Part shown: positions 7,353 to 14,068 of the stretch, in pieces
How the letters are laid out: every line of letters begins with the position of its first letter
How positions within the stretch are numbered: position 1 is the first letter of the stretch
Assembly: GCA_904501975.1 (NCBI GenBank)
Contig: CAJGCZ010000037.1
Location: forward strand, 1-24,224
Direction: 5' to 3'
Length of the DNA stretch: 24,224 nt
Source: an uncultured Akkermansia sp.
GTDB lineage: Bacteria > Verrucomicrobiota > Verrucomicrobiia > Verrucomicrobiales > Akkermansiaceae
The notes under the pieces: model-generated
The model's database searches: none
Told to the model about the DNA's origin: nothing
The model's input: only the letters and a program-made list of their open reading frames with translations
Translations under genes and position numbers: made by a program

Positions 7353-9659
7353 TTAGTTGTTCGTTGTATCCAAGAAGCCCTTAATGCAGCCGATACGCGT
7401 GGGGTGTCTCAGCTTACGCAGGGCTTTGGCTTCAATCTGGCGAATACGCTCGCGAGTCACGTTGAACTGGCGGCCCACTTCTTCCAGGGTGCGGGGGTTG
7501 CCATCTCGCAGGCCGAAGCGCTGTTCAATCACAGCACGCTCACGTTCATTGAGCGTATTAAGAACACCGGAAAGCTTCTCTCTCAAAGAATTGAAGGCAG
7601 CACCATCCATCGGGTTCTCTGCGCTCTTATCCTCCAGGAAGTCGCCGAAAGAGGTATCATCAGAGTCGCCCACGGGCTGCTGCATGGAGATAGGCTGTTG
7701 AGCCATCTTCAGCACGCTGCGCACGCGCTCTACCTGCATACCGCTCTCAAGGGCGATTTCCTCAGGCGTGGGTTCGCGGCCGAAATCCTGTACCAACTTC
7801 TTCTGCACACGCATGAGCTTGTTGATAGTCTCAATCATGTGCACCGGGATACGAATGGTACGGGCTTGGTCTGCAATAGAGCGGGTAATAGCCTGGCGAA
7901 TCCACCATGTTGCGTAGGTGGAGAACTTGTAACCACGGCGGTACTCAAACTTCTCTACAGCCTTCATCAGGCCCATGTTACCCTCCTGAATCAAGTCCAG
8001 GAAAGCGAGGCCACGGTTCGTGTACTTCTTGGCAATGGAAATCACCAAACGCAGGTTAGCCTCAATCATTTCCTTTTTGGCATCCTTGGCCTCCTTCATC
8101 GCCTTGCGCATGGACTGATAGCTCTCCATGAACTCAGCAATGGGCATCCACAGCTGCACCTCGTACTCAGCCATTGCATCTTTGTACTCCTTGCAATCGT
8201 GGGCGCCTTCGTACTGGCGCATCAGCTTCAGCACACGCAGACGAATATCGCGCAGCTTGGCAACAAAATCCTCGTACACCTTCCCCTTGAAGGAGAAACG
8301 GCGGTACAAGCCGTCCAACTCAGACAGATAACCGGAGAACTCATTCTGAGCAGCATCTACCCCCTTACCACGGCGGCGTGCACGGCGCAGGGCATTGTAC
8401 GCAGCTTGGGCAGAATCATGCAAATCGTATACCTTGTTGATGAGGGTCTGAATCTCCTTGAAGTACTGGTCGCGATGGTCAATATTCTTATCGGCCACCA
8501 CGCGGTCAAAGCGCTCCTTATTCTGCAAAATACGCTGAGCCGTCTCCATGTAAAGATGAGCCACCACACCAAACTTATGCAAGCGTTCCTGCAATTCGCT
8601 TTCTGCGTGGTCGATACGGATGGAAAGGCTTACCTCTTGCTCGCGCTTCAGCAGCTCCTTTTGCCCCATCTGCTTGAGGTACATGCGCACGGGGTCATCG
8701 AGGATGTCAAGCTTAGCCTCCATCTTCTCCGAGTCATCCTCCTCGCAGGCTTCCACCATGCGCTCACGGGCATTGTAGTTATCAACGTCCGATTCATCAA
8801 TGATGTCAATATTCATGCCACGCAGGCGCTCCATGAGCTCCTCGTGGTCGGCGGGGTTAATCATGTCATTCGGCAACACCTCATTGACGTCGCCATAGGT
8901 CAAATACCCCTGCTCCGTAGCCTTGAAGGTAAGCTCGCGCAGCTTTTTGGCAAAAATGGGAGAATCTACAACGCTGCCGTTCTTTAAGCCCTTGACAGAG
9001 CGCAAATCTGCAGCAGAAATGGGAGTAATATCCACACTCTCGTCGCGCACCTCGATACCAATATCATGCAGACGCTCAAACAAGCGTTCCGTATCCTGGT
9101 CTTCAAAGCCATCCATGGGCAGAGAAGAAAGAATATCGTCATCCGTCACGTAGCCGTTGTTTTTCTTGGCCAGCGCTACAAGGTTCTTGAATGCCGTTTT
9201 CAGCGTGATATCATCGGGGAAGAATTCCTGCAACTCCTTGGCGGTGACACGCGGGGGAGTAAATGTCTTACGGCGGCGGCGACCACGTCCGGAGTCAGCG
9301 CCATCCTCTTCTTCATACAATGCAAAAGCCTCCGCCTCGGGCTCAACCGGTGCTACTTCCTCCTCCTTAGCGGCAGCCTTTTTAGAAGAAGACTTCTTGG
9401 GCGCAGCCGGGCGAGCCTCAGGCTTGGCAACCACTTCTTCCACTACGGGCAGAACCTCCTCGATAACGGTGGGCTCCGTCACCTTCTTTTCTACCTTCTT
9501 CTTCTCAACTTTTTTCTTTTCGGGGGCAACCGTTTTGGCGGGTGTTGACTTAGCCTTGGCAGGAGCTTTTGCCTTTTTGGCGGTAGTGGCTCCTTCAGAT
9601 TTAGGCGAATCAGCTTTCTTCTTGGATGTAGACATGTTCTTGCAGAGAAAATTAAACAA
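7353..9659 (-). CDS. rpoD: Primary RNA polymerase sigma factor (sigma-70/RpoD) with two region-1.1-like domains
   Basis: The housekeeping sigma factor. Residues 10-110 are a Lys/Ala/Pro/Glu-rich extension. Residues about 153-208 and 235-290 both look like sigma region 1.1; region 1.2 is near 319-350. A non-conserved insert follows, then region 2 (NLRLVISIAKKYTNRGLAF, YATWWIRQAITRSI), region 3, and region 4 with the helix-turn-helix ending TRERIRQIEAKALRKLR. At 768 residues it is longer than the E. coli protein (613), mainly because of the N-terminal additions. The frame opens at a TTG (9659). An ATG eight codons later (9635, MSTSKKK) is an equally reasonable start, and neither has a well-placed Shine-Dalgarno sequence. 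It is flanked by a strong terminator downstream and two candidate promoters upstream. Confidence 0.96.
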   Translation of the reverse strand: MFNFLCKNMSTSKKKADSPKSEGATTAKKAKAPAKAKSTPAKTVAPEKKKVEKKKVEKKVTEPTVIEEVLPVVEEVVAKPEARPAAPKKSSSKKAAAKEEEVAPVEPEAEAFALYEEEDGADSGRGRRRRKTFTPPRVTAKELQEFFPDDITLKTAFKNLVALAKKNNGYVTDDDILSSLPMDGFEDQDTERLFERLHDIGIEVRDESVDITPISAADLRSVKGLKNGSVVDSPIFAKKLRELTFKATEQGYLTYGDVNEVLPNDMINPADHEELMERLRGMNIDIIDESDVDNYNARERMVEACEEDDSEKMEAKLDILDDPVRMYLKQMGQKELLKREQEVSLSIRIDHAESELQERLHKFGVVAHLYMETAQRILQNKERFDRVVADKNIDHRDQYFKEIQTLINKVYDLHDSAQAAYNALRRARRRGKGVDAAQNEFSGYLSELDGLYRRFSFKGKVYEDFVAKLRDIRLRVLKLMRQYEGAHDCKEYKDAMAEYEVQLWMPIAEFMESYQSMRKAMKEAKDAKKEMIEANLRLVISIAKKYTNRGLAFLDLIQEGNMGLMKAVEKFEYRRGYKFSTYATWWIRQAITRSIADQARTIRIPVHMIETINKLMRVQKKLVQDFGREPTPEEIALESGMQVERVRSVLKMAQQPISMQQPVGDSDDTSFGDFLEDKSAENPMDGAAFNSLREKLSGVLNTLNERERAVIEQRFGLRDGNPRTLEEVGRQFNVTRERIRQIEAKALRKLRHPTRIGCIKGFLDTTNN

Positions 9660-9667
9660 TACTCCTC

Positions 9668-9697
9668 ATTATACACATTTTGTCAAGTATTTGGCAA
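9668..9697 (-). promoter_or_regulatory. rpoD proximal promoter P2
   Basis: On the minus strand TTGCCA (9692-9697), an 18-bp spacer and a perfect TATAAT (9668-9673). The -10 box ends only 8 bp before the TTG start, so initiation here would give a nearly leaderless mRNA for the TTG form, or a leader of about 25 nt for the downstream ATG. Confidence 0.55.
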
Positions 9698-9710
9698 AAG
9701 TGCTGAATTG

Positions 9711-9738
9711 TTTATATAGTCGAATTCGAATTTGTCAA
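9711..9738 (-). promoter_or_regulatory. rpoD distal promoter P1
   Basis: On the minus strand a perfect TTGACA (9733-9738), a 16-bp spacer and TATAAA (9711-9716). It would start transcription near 9704, giving a leader of roughly 45 to 70 nt depending on the start codon used. Confidence 0.6.
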
Positions 9739-9748
9739 GCACTTTTCC

Positions 9749-9794
9749 AATTTTATGACACTTTTTATTAAATTTTTCCGTAATTTTATGACAC
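9749..9794. repeat. Direct repeat upstream of rpoD (possible operator)
   Basis: AATTTTATGACAC occurs at 9749-9761 and again at 9782-9794, 33 bp apart (about three helical turns). Each copy is preceded by a T-rich tract ending TTTTCC. The pair lies just upstream of the rpoD -35 box and between rpoD and the divergent 72-aa gene, so a regulator binding here could affect both. Confidence 0.5.
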
Positions 9795-9824
9795 CCCGGG
9801 CCGCGAGGAGAGAAAGATAAAGAC

Positions 9825-9853
9825 TTGCACCCGGCGGCATCTTATAGTAATAT
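9825..9853 (+). promoter_or_regulatory. Promoter of the 72-aa gene and pdxA
   Basis: TTGCAC (9825-9830), a 17-bp spacer and TAATAT (9848-9853). The start codons at 9854 and 9860 follow directly. A transcript starting 7 bp after the -10 box would begin at or beside the ATG at 9860, implying a leaderless message. Confidence 0.45.
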
Positions 9854-10072
9854 ATGGGCATGAGAACGTGCTTGGGTATACTTCTGTTATTTTTCACCAT
9901 TGTAGCGGTGGTGGGCACCGTGGTGTACAACACGGAAATCAATACCTCCCTGAGTTTTGAATCCAAGGAAGCGCACGCAGATTATATCAACACGCACCGT
10001 TCATACCGCCCCCCTGCACCGCCGGACCCCACCCCGACCAAGGCAGCAGAGCAAAAGAAAAAACAGCCCTAA
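9854..10072 (+). CDS. Small single-pass membrane protein upstream of pdxA
   Basis: 72 residues, or 70 if the ATG at 9860 is used. Residues about 5-26 are a strongly hydrophobic helix (LGILLLFFTIVAVVGTVVY). A short polar stretch follows, then a Pro/Lys-rich tail (PPAPPDPTPTKAAEQKKKQP) typical of a periplasmic or surface-exposed linker. It could be an inner-membrane anchor or an uncleaved signal-anchored peptide. It lies 18 bp before the pdxA start on the same strand and behind its own promoter, so the two are probably one operon. I do not recognise the family. That it is a real gene is supported by the promoter, the non-random composition and its position. Confidence 0.6.
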   Translation: MGMRTCLGILLLFFTIVAVVGTVVYNTEINTSLSFESKEAHADYINTHRSYRPPAPPDPTPTKAAEQKKKQP

Positions 10073-10090
10073 GCCCCGTTTCATTTCACC

Positions 10091-10957
10091 GTGAGCATAG
10101 AATCACCCGTTATCGGTTATACGTTAGGAGACCAGGCAGGCATTGGGCCGGAGGTTATCCGCGCCGCACTGCAGCAGGCTTCCGGCAAAGCTCACTATCG
10201 CTCAATGGGCAAAAGCATCAGCTGCACACCGGGGCAACCTACCATAGAGACCGCGCATGCTGCGATGGAGCATTTGGAACAGGCTGCAGACGCCCTTAAA
10301 AGCGGAGAAATTGATGCCGTCGTAACAGCCCCCATTTGCAAGGAGAACCTGCACAAGGTAGGCTTCAACTATCCGGGGCAAACGGAATTTTTTGCAGACC
10401 GCTTAGGTGTGAGCAATTTTGCCATGTGTCTTACCGGCAAGCACCTCACTGTTGCCCTTTGCACCACGCACCTGTCTATTGCAGAGGTGCCGCACCGGCT
10501 GAAAAGCAGCGAGATTGTGCGTGTAGCTCATCTTTTGGCAGACTTTTTGCAAAAAACAGGCACCCAGGCTCCCCGCGTAGCCATTGCCGGTCTTAATCCG
10601 CATAACGGAGAAAACGGCGCCTTCGGCAACGAGGAATCCACCCTTATTATCCCGGCTATAAACGAGCTTTGCCAACAGAGCTGCAATGCCCGATTTACCG
10701 GCCCCTGCGTACCGGACTGCGTGTACCGCGATGCCGCGCAAGGATTGTATGACGGAGTGGTAGCCCCCTACCATGACCAAGCGCTCATTCCTCTCAAATT
10801 GCTTGATTTCGACAACGCCGTCAATGTCACCATCGGACTTCCGCGCCTGCGTGTCAGCCCCGACCACGGTACCGCCTTCGGCATAGCCGGCAAAGGCTTG
10901 GCAAACCCGGCCAGCACCATGCGAGCATTTGAGATAGCGCTCAACAGTGTTCACTGA
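10091..10957 (+). CDS. pdxA: 4-hydroxythreonine-4-phosphate dehydrogenase, short form
   Basis: PdxA oxidises 4-phospho-hydroxy-L-threonine with NAD(P)+ in the DXP-dependent pyridoxal phosphate pathway. The family's metal-binding histidines are visible: H127 in CTTHLS, H171 in LNPHNGE and H228 in PYHDQA. So are LGDxAGIGPE at the N-terminus and NVTIGLPRLRVSPDHGTAFGIAGKG near the C-terminus. The protein has 288 residues, about 40 fewer than E. coli PdxA. The missing part lies between GIGPE (residues 17-21) and the PGQP segment near 47-50. The nucleotide-loop proline is Q (GDQAG), and PGHTE reads PGQTE. It starts with GTG and has no clear Shine-Dalgarno sequence. The core is intact, so it is probably functional, but the related 4-phospho-D-threonate/erythronate dehydrogenases of the same family cannot be excluded. 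Confidence 0.88.
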   Translation: MSIESPVIGYTLGDQAGIGPEVIRAALQQASGKAHYRSMGKSISCTPGQPTIETAHAAMEHLEQAADALKSGEIDAVVTAPICKENLHKVGFNYPGQTEFFADRLGVSNFAMCLTGKHLTVALCTTHLSIAEVPHRLKSSEIVRVAHLLADFLQKTGTQAPRVAIAGLNPHNGENGAFGNEESTLIIPAINELCQQSCNARFTGPCVPDCVYRDAAQGLYDGVVAPYHDQALIPLKLLDFDNAVNVTIGLPRLRVSPDHGTAFGIAGKGLANPASTMRAFEIALNSVH

Positions 10958-10962
10958 CGAAT

Positions 10963-10996
10963 AGAGCACAAAACAACCGAATACGGTGCTCTTTTC
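10963..10996 (+). terminator. Terminator after pdxA
   Basis: AGAGCAC (10963-10969) pairs with GTGCTCT (10986-10992) over a 16-nt loop and is followed by TTT then C. The stem is moderate with a short U tract, 5 bp after the pdxA stop. Confidence 0.6.
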
Positions 10997-11027
10997 AAAA
11001 TAATGTTATTATTAACAGAAAAGGAAG

Positions 11028-11057
11028 TTGACTTATCCCCTCCTAGTGTGTTAGAGT
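11028..11057 (+). promoter_or_regulatory. Promoter of the OlsF-like gene
   Basis: TTGACT (11028-11033), an 18-bp spacer and TAGAGT (11052-11057). The predicted leader is about 30 nt. The same -10 variant and spacing recur upstream of the ABC ATPase gene at 20679-20708. Confidence 0.45.
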
Positions 11058-11093
11058 AAGCATTAGCATACACGGAACAACTTTCTTTTTATT

Positions 11094-12878
11094 GTGAGCG
11101 CTACAGAACGAAAAAAAATAACAGATCTTACCGAACTGGTAAGAGGCGGCAAGCACCTGCCCAAGTGGTTTGTGTTATGGGCAGAGAAGAAACTCGGGCT
11201 GCATGCTCTAAACGTTGCCCACAACAAGATTGAAGACGATTGGGCCAACGGTTGTACCGACAACTTCTTCAAGCTGGCTTGCAAATACCTGAACCTGAAT
11301 TACGAGCTCGAGGGCTTGGAAAACATACCGAAGGAGGGTCCCTGCGTTATCGTCAGTAACCACCCGCACGGCATGTCAGATGGTCTCATGTTCGGCGATA
11401 TCGTCATGAAGGTGCGCAGCGATGTGCGCATTGTTGTGAATGAGTTTTTGCACCATGTGCGTGGCATGCGCCCTTATCAGATTACGGTTGATGTTTACGG
11501 CGGAGAGGCTGCCGTACGAGCCAACATGGCGGGCATGAGAGAAATGCTCAAATGGCTCAAGGAGGGGCACTGCCTGTTGATTTTCCCCAGCGGCTCCGCC
11601 GCCACATGGTCTTGGAAAGACCGCCGCGTGATTGATGACCCGTGGCAAACCAACATGGCCGGCATTATCCGCAAAACGGGTGTACCCGTTGTGCCCGTGC
11701 ATTTCTCCGGCAGCAACGGCTTATTCTTCCAAACCATCTCTATGTTTGCTAAAGGACTGCGCTCCAACTTCCTTGCTCGCGAGATTCTGAGAGATGGCCG
11801 CACGCTGCACAAAGTGCGAATCGGCGCACCCATTTGTGCCAACACCTTAGCCATTCCGGAGGATACGGAATCGCTGTCCGACTTCCTGCGCCTCAGCAGC
11901 ATGCTGTTGCGTTATCCGCAAGAAAGCGCCGGCGTCACCTACGACTCCGGCCCCAAAGCCGATATTGAACCGAGTGTAGGTGCAGATGTATTGGAGGCAG
12001 AAATAGCAGCCCTGCCCGAGTCTTGCCTGTATGCCGGCAATGATGCCGCCCATTTGAAGGTGTACGCAGCAGAGGCCTCGCAGATTCCGCACCTGATGCG
12101 GGAAATCGGCATTCGCCGTGAGGAAACCTTCCGTGCTGTGGGCGAAGGCACCGGCACCGCTATCGATTTGGATGATTATGATCCGCATTATGTGCACCTC
12201 ATTATGTGGAACACGCAAAACCGCGAGCTCGCCGGAGCCTACCGCATTGGCCGCACCGATGTGCTCATGGACAGCGCCAAGGGCATCAAAGCGGTCTACA
12301 ATGCGCACTTCTTCAAGTTTGGTGACAAAGTGCAGAAACTTTTGCGCCGCGGGTTGGAAATGGGGCGCGCCTTCATCACCCCGCGCTACCAGCGTCACCC
12401 TGCCTCGTTGGATACCCTCTGGCAAGGCATTGGCCATTACCTGAGCCGCCACCCGCAATACCGCTATTTGTACGGCACCGTAAGCGTTTCTGCCGAATAT
12501 ACCAGCGCCAGCCGTTCGCTGATTTTGTCTTACCTGAGGCACCATTGTATGGATAACGACTTGGCTCAAGACATCACAGCGTTCAATCCCCCCACTAAGC
12601 TTAAGTTACTGAGTGAAGATGATCGCTTAGTGAAGCGAGGCGTGACAGATGTTCGCCAGTTGTGCCACCTTGTATCCGCTACGGAGAAGGACGGCAAATC
12701 TATTCCGGTGCTGCTGCGCCAGTACCTGCGCCTCGGTGGTGTGATGCTCTCCTTCGGTATCGACGAAGATTTCGGCGGCACGCTCGACTGCTTGGTTCTA
12801 GTTGATATGATTAAAGCCCCGGAACGCATCCGCAAGAGATTCTGCGGCAAAGATTACGGCGTGCAAGAGCAAGAGTAA
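11094..12878 (+). CDS. Bifunctional acyltransferase, OlsF-like (PlsC-type domain fused to GNAT-type N-acyltransferase)
   Basis: 594 residues with two domains. The N-terminal half (about 60-270) is a PlsC-type O-acyltransferase with SNHPHGMSDG at 88-97 (H90 and D96, the HPxGxxD form of the HX4D box) and a FPSGS block near 163. The C-terminal half (about 300-590) resembles the OlsB/hemolysin-like N-acyltransferase fold, with YRIGRTDVLMDSAKGI, a GRAFI-type strand and the closing GIDEDFGGTLDCLVLVDM. This order matches OlsF, in which the C-terminal domain N-acylates ornithine and the N-terminal domain adds the second fatty acid. The product could instead be a glycine, lysine or other amino-acid lipid; the head group cannot be read from sequence. 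It uses a GTG start, has its own promoter, and is closed by a terminator shared with the convergent glycosyltransferase. Confidence 0.75.
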   Translation: MSATERKKITDLTELVRGGKHLPKWFVLWAEKKLGLHALNVAHNKIEDDWANGCTDNFFKLACKYLNLNYELEGLENIPKEGPCVIVSNHPHGMSDGLMFGDIVMKVRSDVRIVVNEFLHHVRGMRPYQITVDVYGGEAAVRANMAGMREMLKWLKEGHCLLIFPSGSAATWSWKDRRVIDDPWQTNMAGIIRKTGVPVVPVHFSGSNGLFFQTISMFAKGLRSNFLAREILRDGRTLHKVRIGAPICANTLAIPEDTESLSDFLRLSSMLLRYPQESAGVTYDSGPKADIEPSVGADVLEAEIAALPESCLYAGNDAAHLKVYAAEASQIPHLMREIGIRREETFRAVGEGTGTAIDLDDYDPHYVHLIMWNTQNRELAGAYRIGRTDVLMDSAKGIKAVYNAHFFKFGDKVQKLLRRGLEMGRAFITPRYQRHPASLDTLWQGIGHYLSRHPQYRYLYGTVSVSAEYTSASRSLILSYLRHHCMDNDLAQDITAFNPPTKLKLLSEDDRLVKRGVTDVRQLCHLVSATEKDGKSIPVLLRQYLRLGGVMLSFGIDEDFGGTLDCLVLVDMIKAPERIRKRFCGKDYGVQEQE

Positions 12879-12906
12879 ATTGCAGCTTAGAATTTATGTA
12901 TCAAAT

Positions 12907-12944
12907 GCTCCGCTTCCTTCTGTCGCAAGGGAGCGGAGCTTTTA
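12907..12944 (+). terminator. Strong terminator of the OlsF-like gene
   Basis: A 13-bp stem starting GCTCCGC (12907) and ending GCGGAGC (12939), with one G-T pair and a 7-nt loop, followed by TTTTAT. It lies between convergent genes and may also help end the opposing glycosyltransferase transcript. Confidence 0.85.
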
Positions 12945-12976
12945 TATACCCTGTTAAACTATCGGAGGGTTCGGGC

Positions 12977-13936
12977 TTATTTATCAGCCGTGCGAGCCCC
13001 AATCACATAGGTGGGGCGGCCCTTGTTTTCCATGTACAATTTGCCCAAATAGATACCCAGAATACCCAGCATGAACAGCTGCACACCACCAATGGCCAAC
13101 ACGGTGGCTATGAGGGAGGGCCAGCCCAAACTGATGGTTGCCCACCCGCCGAGGGTTACTATCAGCACATAGATAAAATAAGCTAACGAAAGCAAAATGG
13201 ACACCAACCCCAGCACAATGGAAATATAGAGCGGGCGCACGGAATACCCCACAATGCCACTCAGAGCCAAAGCACACATCTTGCGCAGCGTAAACTTGGA
13301 CACTCCATGCTTGCGCTCATGGGGCGTGTACGGCAAAACGGCTGTTTTTAAGCCGCTCCAAGGCAACAAGCCTCGCAAAAAGAAATCTTTATCATGGCAG
13401 TTAACCACAAACTCCAGCACCCCATGGTCTATCAGGCGAAAGTCGGACATACCGGGCTGCATCTCTACCCCACTCAGCCAGCTAAAGATGCCATAAAACG
13501 CTTTCGAACTGAGTTTCTTAAACAGAGATATCTTTCTGCCGGCATCCTCACGAGCAGCCTGTACCACGCGCGCACCCTTCTGCCAAGCCGCCACCATGGT
13601 CGGGATAAACTCCAAGGGGTGCTGCAAATCTGCATCCAAAGTCACGTAAACATCCGCATGGTGCTGAGCCCACGCTTCTTCAAGGCCGGCTTTCAAGGCG
13701 TTCTGGTGCCCAAAATTGCGAGCAAAAGAAACACCCTCCACCCGTTCGTTTTCGGCACTCATGCGCTCAATCACCTCCCAACTACCGTCTCGGCTGCCGT
13801 CGTTAACGAACAATACGTGCCAATCGTAGCCGGTGAGGCATTTTTCTGCCGTTTCCACAAACAGCGGTATATTCTCCTCCTCGTTATAACACGGAACGAT
13901 TAATTGTACGCGCAAGCTTGTGGTCTCCTTACTCAT
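12977..13936 (-). CDS. GT2 glycosyltransferase, polyprenyl-phosphate sugar transferase type (GtrB/ArnC/DPM-like)
   Basis: 319 residues. Residues 10-225 form a GT-A fold: VQLIVPCYNEEENI at 10-23, VNDGSRDGS near 44-52, and the metal/nucleotide DAD at 101-103 within LDADLQHP. Two long C-terminal hydrophobic segments follow (about 234-262 and 270-300), the layout of enzymes that transfer a sugar from an NDP-sugar to undecaprenyl phosphate at the inner membrane. The product would serve later glycosylation of lipopolysaccharide, glycan or protein. The sugar is unknown. It is monocistronic, convergent with the OlsF-like gene and divergent from metY. A perfect TATAAT lies 9 bp upstream of its ATG. 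Confidence 0.88.
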   Translation of the reverse strand: MSKETTSLRVQLIVPCYNEEENIPLFVETAEKCLTGYDWHVLFVNDGSRDGSWEVIERMSAENERVEGVSFARNFGHQNALKAGLEEAWAQHHADVYVTLDADLQHPLEFIPTMVAAWQKGARVVQAAREDAGRKISLFKKLSSKAFYGIFSWLSGVEMQPGMSDFRLIDHGVLEFVVNCHDKDFFLRGLLPWSGLKTAVLPYTPHERKHGVSKFTLRKMCALALSGIVGYSVRPLYISIVLGLVSILLSLAYFIYVLIVTLGGWATISLGWPSLIATVLAIGGVQLFMLGILGIYLGKLYMENKGRPTYVIGARTADK

Positions 13937-13945
13937 AACGCGCTT

Positions 13946-13974
13946 ATTATAACGAACAAGCTCACTTTTTTCCA
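13946..13974 (-). promoter_or_regulatory. Promoter of the GT2 gene
   Basis: On the minus strand a perfect TATAAT (13946-13951) with a poor -35 (TGGAAA, 13969-13974) at 17-bp spacing. The ATG begins 9 bp after the -10 box, so the 5' leader would be only a few nucleotides. Confidence 0.45.
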
Positions 13975-14012
13975 GTCTTTTTCACTTTTTTGCAATATTA
14001 TTCTATTTCCTA

Positions 14013-14041
14013 TTGACTTGCTAGGTTATTTATGTTACATA
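14013..14041 (+). promoter_or_regulatory. metY promoter
   Basis: TTGACT (14013-14018), a 17-bp spacer and TACATA (14036-14041), giving a leader of about 20 nt before the ATG at 14069. The leader is too short for a SAM riboswitch. Confidence 0.5.
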
Positions 14042-14068
14042 AGCGGCCAACAACACACATACACTAAA

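Noticed and set aside
7251..8987. 578-aa open frame antisense to rpoD
   Set aside because: It mirrors the secure rpoD gene; its length comes from codon bias of the real strand and it shows no recognisable domain.
11847..12569. 240-aa open frame antisense to the OlsF-like gene
   Set aside because: No domain pattern; the plus-strand frame has two recognisable acyltransferase domains.
13904..14068. 55-residue N-terminal extension of MetY
   Set aside because: The stretch contains the divergent GT2 start and the metY promoter, and MetY proteins normally begin at the FETLQIHAGQ block.
13937..14068. SAM-type riboswitch before metY
   Set aside because: The predicted leader is only about 20 nt and no riboswitch-like stems are visible.
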